The notes beneath the pieces are model-generated. The model searched no databases and was not told the origin of the DNA. It saw nothing but the letters and a program-made list of their open reading frames with translations. A stretch of DNA of 6,068 bases, from positions 4,935-11,002 of the forward strand of contig DOCA01000168.1 of the NCBI GenBank assembly GCA_003503995.1. Reading direction: 5' to 3'. The DNA comes from Holosporales bacterium (GTDB taxonomy: Bacteria; Pseudomonadota; Alphaproteobacteria; Caedimonadales; UBA9215). Positions 1-5,895 of the stretch are shown here, piece after piece. How positions within the stretch are numbered: the first letter of the stretch is position 1; each line of letters begins with the position of its first letter. Both the position numbers and the translations under genes were made by a program.

Positions 1-388
1 GCTTGTGCCTCCGGTCATCACAAACCTAAATCACTATAGTGTTAGATTCACATTGCGAAATGAAGGGTTCTTAAAATAAGTCATTCAAAACAAACAAATA
101 AGAATGTATTATTTATTGAGATGTCTTTATTTTTTATGTATTTTTTGCTAAAAATTGTTAAAATTCGATATAAACTAGACTGTGAAAGTGCACAGGGTAA
201 GGGATAAAGAAAAACCCTCTAAAATCAGAGGGTTAAAATTGCTTTTTTATAAGATGTAAAATTTTTTTATAGGAAGCTCTGCAAACTATGTTGTTTAGAT
301 GTGCTTACAAGGAACCTTCTGTTTTCGTTGAAAAACAAGGGGTTATCTGAGGTGTCTTTTTGTGGATTTGTGCCCATAGGAGCTTTTT
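1..388. other. AT-rich intergenic region, no supported gene
   Basis: I find no convincing gene in this stretch. It is strongly AT-rich with many T and A runs. The one clear element is a terminator-type hairpin at 205-234 facing the minus strand. At the extreme left edge, a minus-strand ATG at 18-16 opens six codons (MTGGTS) preceded by a weak TTAGG ribosome site; this could be the start of a gene leaving the window but is too short to call. A plus-strand open tail (2-79) and a 20-codon open frame (288-350) were also seen and are not supported as genes. Confidence 0.6.
205..234 (-). terminator. Intrinsic terminator, minus strand
   Basis: A perfect 8-bp stem (AACCCTCT at 213-220 pairing with AGAGGGTT at 227-234) encloses a 6-nt loop. 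Read on the minus strand, the stem runs into TTTTTCTTT, which is a proper U-tract. On the plus strand no T-run follows, so the direction is minus. It lies about 155 nt beyond the stop codon of the DUF1476 gene and is the first good terminator after it, so it probably ends that transcript. Confidence 0.6.
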
Positions 389-721
389 TTAAATGGCAAT
401 GCCAGCTTTGATTTCTTTTTGGGCATCGTTTTGAAAATAGAGAAGCTGTTTTCCTATTTGGTGTTTAGTGAAGGGGACATCATTTTCTTGGAAGTCATCA
501 AAAACCTTTTCTACTAAAGAGAGCTCAGTGGGGTTTCTAATGGTGTGGTTCACAATTTTTGCCGCATAACTCTCTAGTTCTGTGCCTTGTAGCTCTAATT
601 GCTCGCCAGCCCAATAGCCAAAGAGTCTGTTTCGGCGGGCAATGACTTTAAATTGTATTTCATTGTCGTGCTGAAATTTTTTTTCAATAGCCTCCTCTCG
701 TTCGACAAACCCTGAACGCAT
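389..721 (-). CDS. DUF1476 family protein (F1-ATPase zeta-type inhibitor)
   Basis: This 110-residue protein matches the DUF1476 family, which is essentially confined to Alphaproteobacteria. In Paracoccus denitrificans the family member is the zeta subunit, which inhibits ATP hydrolysis by the F1Fo-ATPase through its N-terminal segment. Visible family features are the N-terminal FVEREEAIEKKFQHD segment (residues 5-19), the ARRNRLFGYWAGE block (28-40) and the HQIGKQL segment near the C-terminus. The length is normal. The ATG at 721 is preceded on the minus strand by an AGGGAG ribosome site (731-736) with 9-nt spacing, which supports this start. The gene is transcribed alone, divergently from bolA-grxD, and its transcript likely ends at the hairpin at 205-234. 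Family assignment is confident; the inhibitor role is transferred from Paracoccus. Confidence 0.88.
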   Translation of the reverse strand: MRSGFVEREEAIEKKFQHDNEIQFKVIARRNRLFGYWAGEQLELQGTELESYAAKIVNHTIRNPTELSLVEKVFDDFQENDVPFTKHQIGKQLLYFQNDAQKEIKAGIAI

Positions 722-758
722 ACTTTATTACTCCCTGTTTATAGAAAATGTGGCCCGT

Positions 759-782
759 GCCTCCCGAAGGCTTTTTTTTTTT
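759..782 (+). terminator. Terminator-like hairpin with T11 run in a divergent promoter region
   Basis: GCCT (759-762) pairs with AGGC (768-771) around a 5-nt loop and is followed by eleven T residues (772-782). The stem is only 4 bp, so strength is doubtful. It is a GC-rich island inside the AT-rich gap between the divergent DUF1476 and bolA genes. No plus-strand gene ends just before it, so if it works it would stop antisense or leader transcription. On the minus strand it would lie in the DUF1476 leader. Confidence 0.3.
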
Positions 783-871
783 GAAAGGCGCGTGTTTTAT
801 TATTTTCTTTTCTTTCTCTTTAAAATATGGCACGAAAAGCATAAAGAAACAATTAAGATCCGAAAAAAAAT

Positions 872-1126
872 ATGGCCATTGAATCCAAAAAATTAAAAAA
901 AATCCTTGAAAATGCCTTTCCCGATGCGGTATTTCATTTAGATGATATGCTGGGAGATGCAGACCACTATGGACTGACCATTACTTCGAGCTTCTTTGAA
1001 GGATTGAATCGAATCAAACGCCACCAAGCCGTTTATAAAGCGCTCGGTTCACTTATGGGAAATGAGCTTCATGCTCTTTCTATCCGAGCTTACACACCCC
1101 AAGAAAACCAAAAGAAAGAAAGTTAA
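872..1126 (+). CDS. bolA: BolA family protein
   Basis: This is an 84-residue BolA-like protein, the short form typical of the family. BolA proteins bind monothiol glutaredoxins and form a [2Fe-2S]-bridged heterodimer that acts in iron-sulfur cluster trafficking or iron sensing in the cytosol. The family core is visible: the FFEGLNRIKRHQAVYKAL segment (about residues 41-58), equivalent to the usual F-x-G-x(3)-RH-x-V pattern, and the LHALSIRAYTP segment (67-77) with the conserved histidine that ligates the cluster. The ATG at 872 gives the standard N-terminus, although the upstream A-rich stretch has no clear Shine-Dalgarno sequence. The stop is 2 nt before the glutaredoxin start, so the two are almost certainly co-transcribed and translationally linked. 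The exact subtype (BolA versus IbaG/YrbA-like) is not resolved. Confidence 0.9.
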   Translation: MAIESKKLKKILENAFPDAVFHLDDMLGDADHYGLTITSSFFEGLNRIKRHQAVYKALGSLMGNELHALSIRAYTPQENQKKES

Positions 1127-1128
1127 AA

Positions 1129-1443
1129 ATGACAGAACCGACAATTTTTCAAGATATTCAAAAGAAAGTTAATGACCATGATGTGGTTCTTTTTATGAAG
1201 GGAACGGCTACTTTTCCTCAATGTGGCTTTTCTGGTTTCGTGGTTCAAGTTTTGCAAAGCTTGGATGTTGAGTTCTCGGATGTGAATGTTTTAGAAAATC
1301 CTGAGTTACGTGAAGGCGTTAAAGAGTTTTCCAGCTGGCCGACTATTCCTCAACTTTACGTAAAGGGAGAGTTTATCGGTGGTGCTGATATTGTGAAAGA
1401 AATGCTGCAGTCCGGTGAGCTAAAAGAGCTTTTTAGTACTTAA
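1129..1443 (+). CDS. grxD: Monothiol glutaredoxin, Grx4/CGFS type
   Basis: This 104-residue single-domain protein is a CGFS monothiol glutaredoxin, which holds a glutathione-ligated [2Fe-2S] cluster as a homodimer or together with BolA and passes it to target proteins. The active site CGFS is at residues 32-35, preceded by FMKGT (22-26) with the conserved glutathione-contacting lysine K24. WPTIPQ (70-75) carries the cis-proline P74, and GGADI (84-88) is the second glutathione-binding patch. Length is normal for the bacterial class. It follows bolA by 2 nt, which matches the known partnership. Its last 24 bp overlap the end of the convergent prs gene, and no separate terminator is visible between them. 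Confidence 0.95.
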   Translation: MTEPTIFQDIQKKVNDHDVVLFMKGTATFPQCGFSGFVVQVLQSLDVEFSDVNVLENPELREGVKEFSSWPTIPQLYVKGEFIGGADIVKEMLQSGELKELFST

Positions 1444-2349
1444 AGGTGTATAGAGCTTTTTAAAGGAGGCTTCCTCAGAAGCTTCTATGGCCGCTGCAAT
1501 AAGAGGGGCTATGCTGATTTGTCTGATTTTAGGGCAAGATTTTGTTGTTTTAGAGATCTCAATGCTATCAGTGACCATAAGGCTTTCTAAAGCGGATTCT
1601 TTAATGAGTCGGTGGGAGCCTTTTGAGAAAATACCGTGAGTTGCATAAGCGCTTATTGTTTTGGCACCGTGCTCTTTTAGGGCCTGTGTCGCGTTGCAAA
1701 GGGTTCTAGCCGTATCAACCATATCATCCAAAATAACACAGTCCTTTTTTGCGACATCTCCTATAAAGCCTGTGATATGAGGCGTTCCTTGTTCATCCCG
1801 TTTCTTTTCAAGGCGTGCAAATGGAAGAGATAATTTTTTTGCTAGTTCTTTAACACGAGAAAAGGCCCCTTGGTCTGGGGCAATGAGGGCGGTGGTGCTG
1901 AGATTGAAATGTCGACGAATGTACCCTTCTATTATAAAGGTGGGTTGTATGTTTTGCACAGGTATATCAAAACACGCCTCTATTTCTTTGGTATGTAAAT
2001 CAAGGGTAATAATTTGAGTTGCTCCTGAAGCCTGAAGGAGGGAAGCGATGGTTTGCGCGAGAGAAGATTGTCGAGCATAGCTAAAATAAGGCAAAACGGC
2101 CACGCTGTTTCTAGCTCCTTGCTGGCGTGTTTGGTCAAGAAGAAATAAAAGCTCCATGAAGTTTTTGTGGACAGGGGAGGGAGTGCTTTGAATGATCGCA
2201 ATACATTCATTTTGAAGAGGTTTAGGACCTTTAATAATGAGTTCGCCATTTTGGAATCTTTTTATTTCCTTGTTGGCAATTTTTTTTCTTAAAACCTTGG
2301 CTACACTGTTTGATAGGGGTTTATTACTGTTGCCAGAAAGCAGAATCAT
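1420..2349 (-). CDS. prs: Ribose-phosphate pyrophosphokinase (PRPP synthetase), divergent
   Basis: The product (309 residues from the ATG at 2349) is a PRPP synthetase, which makes 5-phosphoribosyl-1-diphosphate from ribose-5-phosphate and ATP for nucleotide, histidine and tryptophan synthesis. Visible motifs are LSGNSN (4-9), F-x-N-G-E (32-36), NFMELL (63-68), YARQ (91-94), DLHT (117-120), PDQG (158-161), a catalytic flexible-loop K182 and R184, and the ribose-phosphate loop DDMVDT (208-213). Family proteins normally begin at MxxFSGNSN, which selects this ATG. A GTG at 2385 would add 12 unmatched residues. Oddities: about nine residues usually following YARQ (the DRK...P segment) are missing, the usual Asp of the F-S-D-G-E motif is Asn34, and the DLH signature is degenerate. 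It may be the organism's only Prs or a diverged paralogue. Its 3' end overlaps grxD by 24 bp. Confidence 0.87.
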   Translation of the reverse strand: MILLSGNSNKPLSNSVAKVLRKKIANKEIKRFQNGELIIKGPKPLQNECIAIIQSTPSPVHKNFMELLFLLDQTRQQGARNSVAVLPYFSYARQSSLAQTIASLLQASGATQIITLDLHTKEIEACFDIPVQNIQPTFIIEGYIRRHFNLSTTALIAPDQGAFSRVKELAKKLSLPFARLEKKRDEQGTPHITGFIGDVAKKDCVILDDMVDTARTLCNATQALKEHGAKTISAYATHGIFSKGSHRLIKESALESLMVTDSIEISKTTKSCPKIRQISIAPLIAAAIEASEEASFKKLYTPLSTKKLF

Positions 2350-2362
2350 TGCTACTCTTAAA

Positions 2363-2393
2363 CTTATAGTGAATTCTTTTTTCACCCTATCAA
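2363..2393 (-). promoter_or_regulatory. Possible prs promoter
   Basis: On the minus strand TTGATA (2393-2388) and TATAAG (2368-2363) form a sigma70-like pair with a 19-nt spacer, slightly long. Transcription would begin close to 2356, leaving only a few bases before the ATG at 2349 and placing the GTG at 2385 outside the mRNA. This agrees with the start chosen from protein similarity, but the match alone is weak in AT-rich DNA. Confidence 0.25.
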
Positions 2394-2443
2394 CTCTCTT
2401 AAATAATGTAAATGCATTGCAGGGAGAGGAGGCTTGTGAAAAA

Positions 2444-2472
2444 TTGATACCTGATAAAAATACTAGGATAAT
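2444..2472 (+). promoter_or_regulatory. Promoter of the amino-acid ABC operon
   Basis: TTGATA (2444-2449) and GATAAT (2467-2472) each match the sigma70 consensus at five of six positions and are separated by 17 nt. The predicted start of transcription is about 2479, immediately at the ATG of the binding-protein gene (2480), so the mRNA would be leaderless or nearly so. A perfect TATAAT also occurs at 2476-2481, overlapping that ATG, but lacks a well-spaced -35 box. Confidence 0.45.
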
Positions 2473-2479
2473 ATTTATA

Positions 2480-3280
2480 ATGTACGTGTCTTTTCTGAAA
2501 CGATTTTCTTTGCTCTCTCTTCTTTTTGCGGGAACCTTTCTTGCAGGATGTTCTGATGATAAAACATCTTCTGCGTCGGAGAATGGAAAAATGGTTGAGC
2601 TTGTGATGGGGACCTCTGCAGATATGCCACCCTTTGAATTTTATGAGGCTTCAGAAATTGTTGGTTACGATATCGATATTGCAAAAGCTATCGCAAAGGA
2701 GATGGGGGTAAAGCTTCAGATTCGGGATATGGATTTTAGTGCTCTAATTCCGTCCCTTCAATCAGGACGTGTTGGATTTGTTATGGCGTCTATGACCCCT
2801 ACACCAGAGCGTGAGAAGAGTATTTCGTTTTCTGAGCCTTATTTAACCCTACCTCTGGCGGCGGTCACTCTTGAGCAAGATGCCGTCACAACTCAAAAAG
2901 GATTAAGCAACAAAAGAGTTGGGGTACAACTCGGATCAACACATGAACAATTTGCACGGGACGTAGCAAGCCGAGATGATACTGTGAAAGTGCGCTCGTT
3001 GAATAAACTAGCAGAGCTTGTTCAAGAGTTAATTTCAGGGCGTTTAGATGTTTTGATTATGGAAACAAAAACAGCTAAATCCTTTCAAAAAGTCAACCCT
3101 GATTTAAAGGTTGCAGCACTAGAAGATAACACGGTTTCCTTTGCTATCGCTTTTCCTAAGGATTCAGAATGGATAGAGAAAATGAATAAAGCCATAGAAA
3201 AACTACAGTTATCAGGACGTTTGGATAAAATCAGGGCGGACTGGTTATCTGATTACAAAAATAAACTATCTGGCCTATGA
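2480..3280 (+). CDS. Amino-acid ABC transporter substrate-binding lipoprotein
   Basis: This 266-residue protein is a family 3 solute-binding protein that captures a polar amino acid in the periplasm for the permease and ATPase encoded next. The N-terminus has K7 R8, a hydrophobic stretch and the lipobox LAGC with Cys24, so it should be a lipoprotein. Family landmarks follow: GTSADMPPFEF (44-54), GYDIDI (62-67), MTPTPER (105-111) with R111 at the position that usually holds the substrate carboxylate, FSEPY (117-121), VGVQLGST (147-154) and E195 where an acidic residue usually contacts the amino group. Substrate cannot be read reliably. The ATG at 2480 is used because it gives a complete signal peptide; AGGA at 2465-2468 lies 11 nt upstream but overlaps the predicted -10 box. 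GTG 2486 or CTG 2495 are alternatives. The stop overlaps the permease start as ATGA. Confidence 0.92.
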   Translation: MYVSFLKRFSLLSLLFAGTFLAGCSDDKTSSASENGKMVELVMGTSADMPPFEFYEASEIVGYDIDIAKAIAKEMGVKLQIRDMDFSALIPSLQSGRVGFVMASMTPTPEREKSISFSEPYLTLPLAAVTLEQDAVTTQKGLSNKRVGVQLGSTHEQFARDVASRDDTVKVRSLNKLAELVQELISGRLDVLIMETKTAKSFQKVNPDLKVAALEDNTVSFAIAFPKDSEWIEKMNKAIEKLQLSGRLDKIRADWLSDYKNKLSGL

Positions 3281-3936
3281 TTTTTCATTTCGAGCGTATC
3301 GTTGATCATATCCCTTTTATGTTAAAGGGGATTTTTGTCACCCTTGAGTATACTATTTTGGCCTTATCCATCGGCCTTATGCTGGGGGCTGTTTTTGCCC
3401 TCATGAAGCTATCAAAATCCGCTCTCTTACGCTCCTTTGCCACTTTTTATATTTCTATTTTTCGAGGCACACCGCTTTTGGTGCAGTTGTCTTTGATATA
3501 TTTTGCCACACCTCAGCTTATCGGCTATCAAATCACAGCCCTAGAAGCAGGTCTGTTGGCCTTTTCCTTGAACTCAACCGCCTATGTTTCTGAAATTATT
3601 CGAGCAGGAATCCAAGCTGTTGATAAGGGGCAGTTTGAAGCCGCAGAGTCTTTAGCTATTCCTTATCATAAGGCAATGCTTTGTATTATTATGCCCCAGG
3701 CCATTCGTAACATCTTGCCAGCTTTGGTAAATGAGGCGATTAACCTTCTTAAAGAGTCGGCTTTAGTTTCCGTGATTGGTGAGATGGATTTGCTGCGCCG
3801 TGCAAACATTGTTTCTTCACAAACCTTTTTATATTTTGAACCTCTTTTGTTTATTGCTGTGGTCTATTACCTATTGGTTTCGATGTTATCACAGCTGTCA
3901 AAACTCCTTGAGCAAAGGTTAAAACGCAGTGATTAA
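3277..3936 (+). CDS. Amino-acid ABC transporter permease (HisM/GlnP type)
   Basis: This 219-residue inner-membrane protein is the permease subunit of the polar amino-acid importer. It has the typical N-terminus with the first membrane segment after about residue 17 (GIFVTLEYTILALSIGL), the family block FRGTPLLVQL (62-71), a stretch LNSTAYVSEIIRAGI (98-112) and the EAA loop beginning at residue 121 and running to PQAIRNILP (140-148), which docks on the ATPase. In the EAA loop the usually invariant glycine (EAA-x-SLG) is Ala127. Hydrophobic segments continue to the C-terminus. The ATG overlaps the preceding stop by 4 nt, which implies translational coupling. Only one permease gene is present, so the channel is probably a homodimer. 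Confidence 0.95.
   Translation: MIFHFERIVDHIPFMLKGIFVTLEYTILALSIGLMLGAVFALMKLSKSALLRSFATFYISIFRGTPLLVQLSLIYFATPQLIGYQITALEAGLLAFSLNSTAYVSEIIRAGIQAVDKGQFEAAESLAIPYHKAMLCIIMPQAIRNILPALVNEAINLLKESALVSVIGEMDLLRRANIVSSQTFLYFEPLLFIAVVYYLLVSMLSQLSKLLEQRLKRSD
3914..3918 (+). promoter_or_regulatory. Ribosome binding site for the ATPase GTG start
   Basis: AAAGG lies 10 nt before the GTG at 3929, inside the end of the permease gene. It supports GTG 3929 as the ATPase start; this start also gives the standard N-terminus of the family (MIKFKNLTKSF), with no nearby in-frame ATG able to do so. Confidence 0.5.
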
Positions 3937-4651
3937 ATTTAAGAATCTAACAAAAAGTTTTTCTGGCCATAAAGTCCTTAATGCTATTGAAGGCCACGTG
4001 AAAGAGGGCGCTATTGTGGCGCTTTTGGGTCCATCGGGCTCGGGAAAATCTACTTTACTACGCTGCATGAATCTACTTGAGCGCCCAGAGATAGGTGAAA
4101 TTCTTATTTCCAAAAATAATGTGTTGGATAAGAAATGTGATATCCGTCATGTTCGTGAAAACATTGGCATGGTATTTCAGCATTTCCATTTATTTCCCAA
4201 TATGACCGTCCTTGAAAATATTGCTTTTGCCCCCCAACAGGTCTTAGGTAAAACTCAAGAAGACGCTCATGGGATTGCTCTTGATCTATTGGAACGTGTT
4301 AATTTATCTGATAAAGCTGATGCTTATCCTGCACGCCTTTCAGGCGGACAAAAGCAGCGTGTGGCCATCGCACGCTCCTTAGCTATGAATCCTAATGTTA
4401 TGTTGTTTGATGAGCCAACATCTGCTCTTGATCCAGAAATGGTGAAGGAAGTTCTTGAGGTGATTCAAGGTCTTGCAAAAAGCAAGATGACTATGCTTAT
4501 TGTGACTCACGAAATGCAATTTGCGCGAGAAATAGCAGACGAAATCTGGTTCCTTGATGAGGGTAATATCGTTGAGCGTGCGCCGCCAGAGCTTTTCTTT
4601 ACCAAACCCTCTTCAAAAAGAGCCAAGGACTTTTTAGAGAAAGTCTTGTAA
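3929..4651 (+). CDS. Amino-acid ABC transporter ATP-binding protein (GlnQ/HisP type)
   Basis: This 240-residue ATPase powers the importer formed with the two preceding genes. All motifs are intact: Walker A GPSGSGKST (34-42), Q-loop Q84 in the VFQHFHLFP segment, ABC signature LSGGQKQ (137-143), Walker B VMLFDE (157-162), D-loop SALD (165-168) and switch histidine H194 in VTHE. The FQHFHLFPNMTVLENI stretch is typical of polar amino-acid uptake ATPases, and the length is normal. Translation starts at GTG 3929, overlapping the permease end by 8 nt. No strong terminator follows; a 6-bp stem (4641-4646 with 4659-4664) around the stop is weak, so transcription may continue into the SDR gene. Confidence 0.96.
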   Translation: MIKFKNLTKSFSGHKVLNAIEGHVKEGAIVALLGPSGSGKSTLLRCMNLLERPEIGEILISKNNVLDKKCDIRHVRENIGMVFQHFHLFPNMTVLENIAFAPQQVLGKTQEDAHGIALDLLERVNLSDKADAYPARLSGGQKQRVAIARSLAMNPNVMLFDEPTSALDPEMVKEVLEVIQGLAKSKMTMLIVTHEMQFAREIADEIWFLDEGNIVERAPPELFFTKPSSKRAKDFLEKVL

Positions 4652-4703
4652 TGCTTTTAGACTTGTCGCCATTTGTAACGACTTTCAATAGAAAAGCAGG
4701 GTT

Positions 4704-5411
4704 ATGAACAGCACTAAAAAGACAGTTTTTATTACCGCTGGAAACCGTGATATTGGTTATGCTCTCGTTCAGGCTTATTTAGAGAAGGGCTATGTTGTAT
4801 ACACGACTTTTCGCAGCGTTCAAAAATCTTCATTGCTGCTTGAAAATGACCACCCCCATCTTCATAAAATTCAGTTAAATATAAAAAGCTCAAATTCGCG
4901 GAAGAACCTAGAATCTTTTTTGAGAGCTCAGCCTATTGATATCGTCATCCATAATGCTTGCAATTTTGGGTATGATGCCAACAAAATAGAGGAGTTGAAC
5001 TCAAGCGATTGGCAGGATTCTTTTTACATTAATGTTATTTTTCCCATTCAGTTGTCGGTAATGCTGAAGGATAATATAAGAAAATCTAAAGAGAAAAAAG
5101 TGATTTTTATCTCGAGTCGCCGTGGTAGCAATACGGTCAATTTTAAGGATTCTTATAAGGGGCGTTATGCCTATAGGTCTTCAAAGGCTGCTCTTAACTC
5201 AGCCGCTTTGGCTCTTTCTCAAGATTTTTTAGAAGACGATATTTCAGTTTTAATTCTACATCCAGGGCGCGTTGCAACAGAGCTCACAAACTATGATGGT
5301 ATGTCGCCAGTTGAGAGTGCACATCATATAATTGAACAGATCGAAAAATTAACTATTCGGGGTACGGGGCAATTCTTATCGGCAGCTGATGGGGAAAAAA
5401 TTGGGTGGTAA
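4704..5411 (+). CDS. Short-chain dehydrogenase/reductase, C-factor/sniffer-like
   Basis: This 235-residue protein has the overall plan of a classical NAD(P)-dependent SDR. It resembles the C-factor/sniffer group (pattern VFIT...NRxIGxALV at the N-terminus and LHPGRVATEL near 194-203). The catalytic set is present: N110, S138 in VIFISS, and Y157-x3-K161 in YRSSK. The HNAC segment (83-86) replaces the usual NNAG. The cofactor motif is unusual: TGxxxGIG reads TAGNRDIG (11-18), with Ala12 and Asp16 where glycines are expected. Substrate is unknown. The ATG at 4704 gives the normal N-terminus, though AGGG at 4698-4701 is only 2 nt away. It lies 52 nt after the ABC ATPase on the same strand and may be read from that operon; a functional link is not evident. 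Confidence 0.85.
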   Translation: MNSTKKTVFITAGNRDIGYALVQAYLEKGYVVYTTFRSVQKSSLLLENDHPHLHKIQLNIKSSNSRKNLESFLRAQPIDIVIHNACNFGYDANKIEELNSSDWQDSFYINVIFPIQLSVMLKDNIRKSKEKKVIFISSRRGSNTVNFKDSYKGRYAYRSSKAALNSAALALSQDFLEDDISVLILHPGRVATELTNYDGMSPVESAHHIIEQIEKLTIRGTGQFLSAADGEKIGW

Positions 5412-5413
5412 GG

Positions 5414-5519
5414 TATAGTCATTTCAAAAAGACCTCAGACGTCGTTGGTCGCTCCTAAACGATAAGGCATAGTCGTCGATTACTCTTTCCTAGACGGGAA
5501 GCTTTTTGAAAAGATTATA
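5414..5519. repeat. Imperfect inverted repeat, possible intergenic repeat element
   Basis: The 18-bp arm at 5414-5431 is the reverse complement of 5502-5519 at 16 of 18 positions, enclosing 70 nt. Inside there are weaker direct repeats: AAGGTATAGTC (5410-5420) against AAGGCATAGTC (5464-5474), and TCCTAAACGATAAGG (5453-5467) against TCCTAGACGGGAAGC (5488-5502). The unit begins directly after the SDR stop codon. No U-tract follows either arm, so it is not a classical terminator. It could be a small non-autonomous element, a REP-like repeat or a folded 3' end. Confidence 0.5.
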
Positions 5520-5556
5520 ATGACCGCCCTTTTCAGATCTTTCCATAAAATTTTCC

Positions 5557-5585
5557 TTGCCAAAGGTCTGTTTTTTTCTTATGGT
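5557..5585 (+). promoter_or_regulatory. Promoter of tRNA-Ala
   Basis: TTGCCA (5557-5562, five of six consensus positions) and TATGGT (5580-5585, four of six) are separated by exactly 17 nt. Transcription would begin near 5592, about ten bases before the mature tRNA. The bases after the -10 box (GAGGGC) form a GC-rich discriminator, as is common for stable-RNA promoters under stringent control; that regulation is an inference. Confidence 0.55.
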
Positions 5586-5601
5586 GAGGGCATCCAAATG
5601 T

Positions 5602-5677
5602 GGGGCCATAGCTCAGCTGGGAGAGCGCTACAGTGGCACTGTAGAGGTCAGGAGTTCGATCCTCCTTGGCTCCACCA
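5602..5677 (+). tRNA. tRNA-Ala (anticodon GGC)
   Basis: The 76-nt gene folds as a complete cloverleaf. The acceptor stem pairs GGGGCCA with TGGCTCC and contains the G3-U70 wobble that identifies alanine tRNAs. The D-arm is GCTC/GAGC, the anticodon stem CTACA/TGTAG carries loop GTGGCAC with anticodon GGC, and the T-arm AGGAG/CTCCT holds loop TTCGATC. The CCA end is encoded. It reads GCC and GCU codons. It stands alone, with its own promoter upstream and no neighbouring rRNA gene. Confidence 0.98.
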
Positions 5678-5895
5678 TTTTTCACCACCTTAGATCTTTT
5701 GTTCACGAGGCTCTTTAGGCGGACTTTTGCCCTTAAAATGTTTTTTTATTACTCTGTCTCTTTCCAAAAATAGTTTCATTTTTTTAACGCAATTTTTATA
5801 AAGTGTGGCTATATAGAAAGGGAGTACATACTGGTTTAAAGAACTTGAGGATATAGACGATTTTTATTCCCCACCGTTTACAAAGTATTTTTTGG

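Noticed and set aside
2..79. Plus-strand open tail of 25 codons entering from the left edge
   Set aside because: No recognisable motif, and a tail of this length is expected by chance at a window edge.
288..350. Plus-strand 20-codon open frame with AGGAAG upstream
   Set aside because: Short, no following gene it could control on that strand, and no sign of coding bias. Chance occurrence is likely.
1980..2249. Minus-strand open frame of 89 codons
   Set aside because: It lies within prs in another frame of the same strand and encodes no recognisable protein.
2350..2385. GTG at 2385 as the prs start
   Set aside because: It adds 12 residues with no counterpart in the family, although AAGAGAG stands at an acceptable distance. 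ATG 2349 gives the standard MxxxSGNSN beginning.
2237..2479. Extension of the binding-protein reading frame 81 codons upstream to an ATG at 2237
   Set aside because: The extension runs antisense through the prs coding region and would bury the signal peptide and lipobox. The mature-type start at 2480 is far more sensible.
2475..2684. Minus-strand open frame of 69 codons
   Set aside because: It is antisense to the clearly coding start of the binding-protein gene and has no family features.
3919..4113. Minus-strand open frame of 64 codons
   Set aside because: It is antisense to the Walker A region of the ABC ATPase, a common source of spurious open frames.
4641..4664. Stem AAGTCT/AGACTT across the ABC ATPase stop codon as a terminator
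   Set aside because: Only 6 bp with a 12-nt loop, AT-rich, and no T-run after it.
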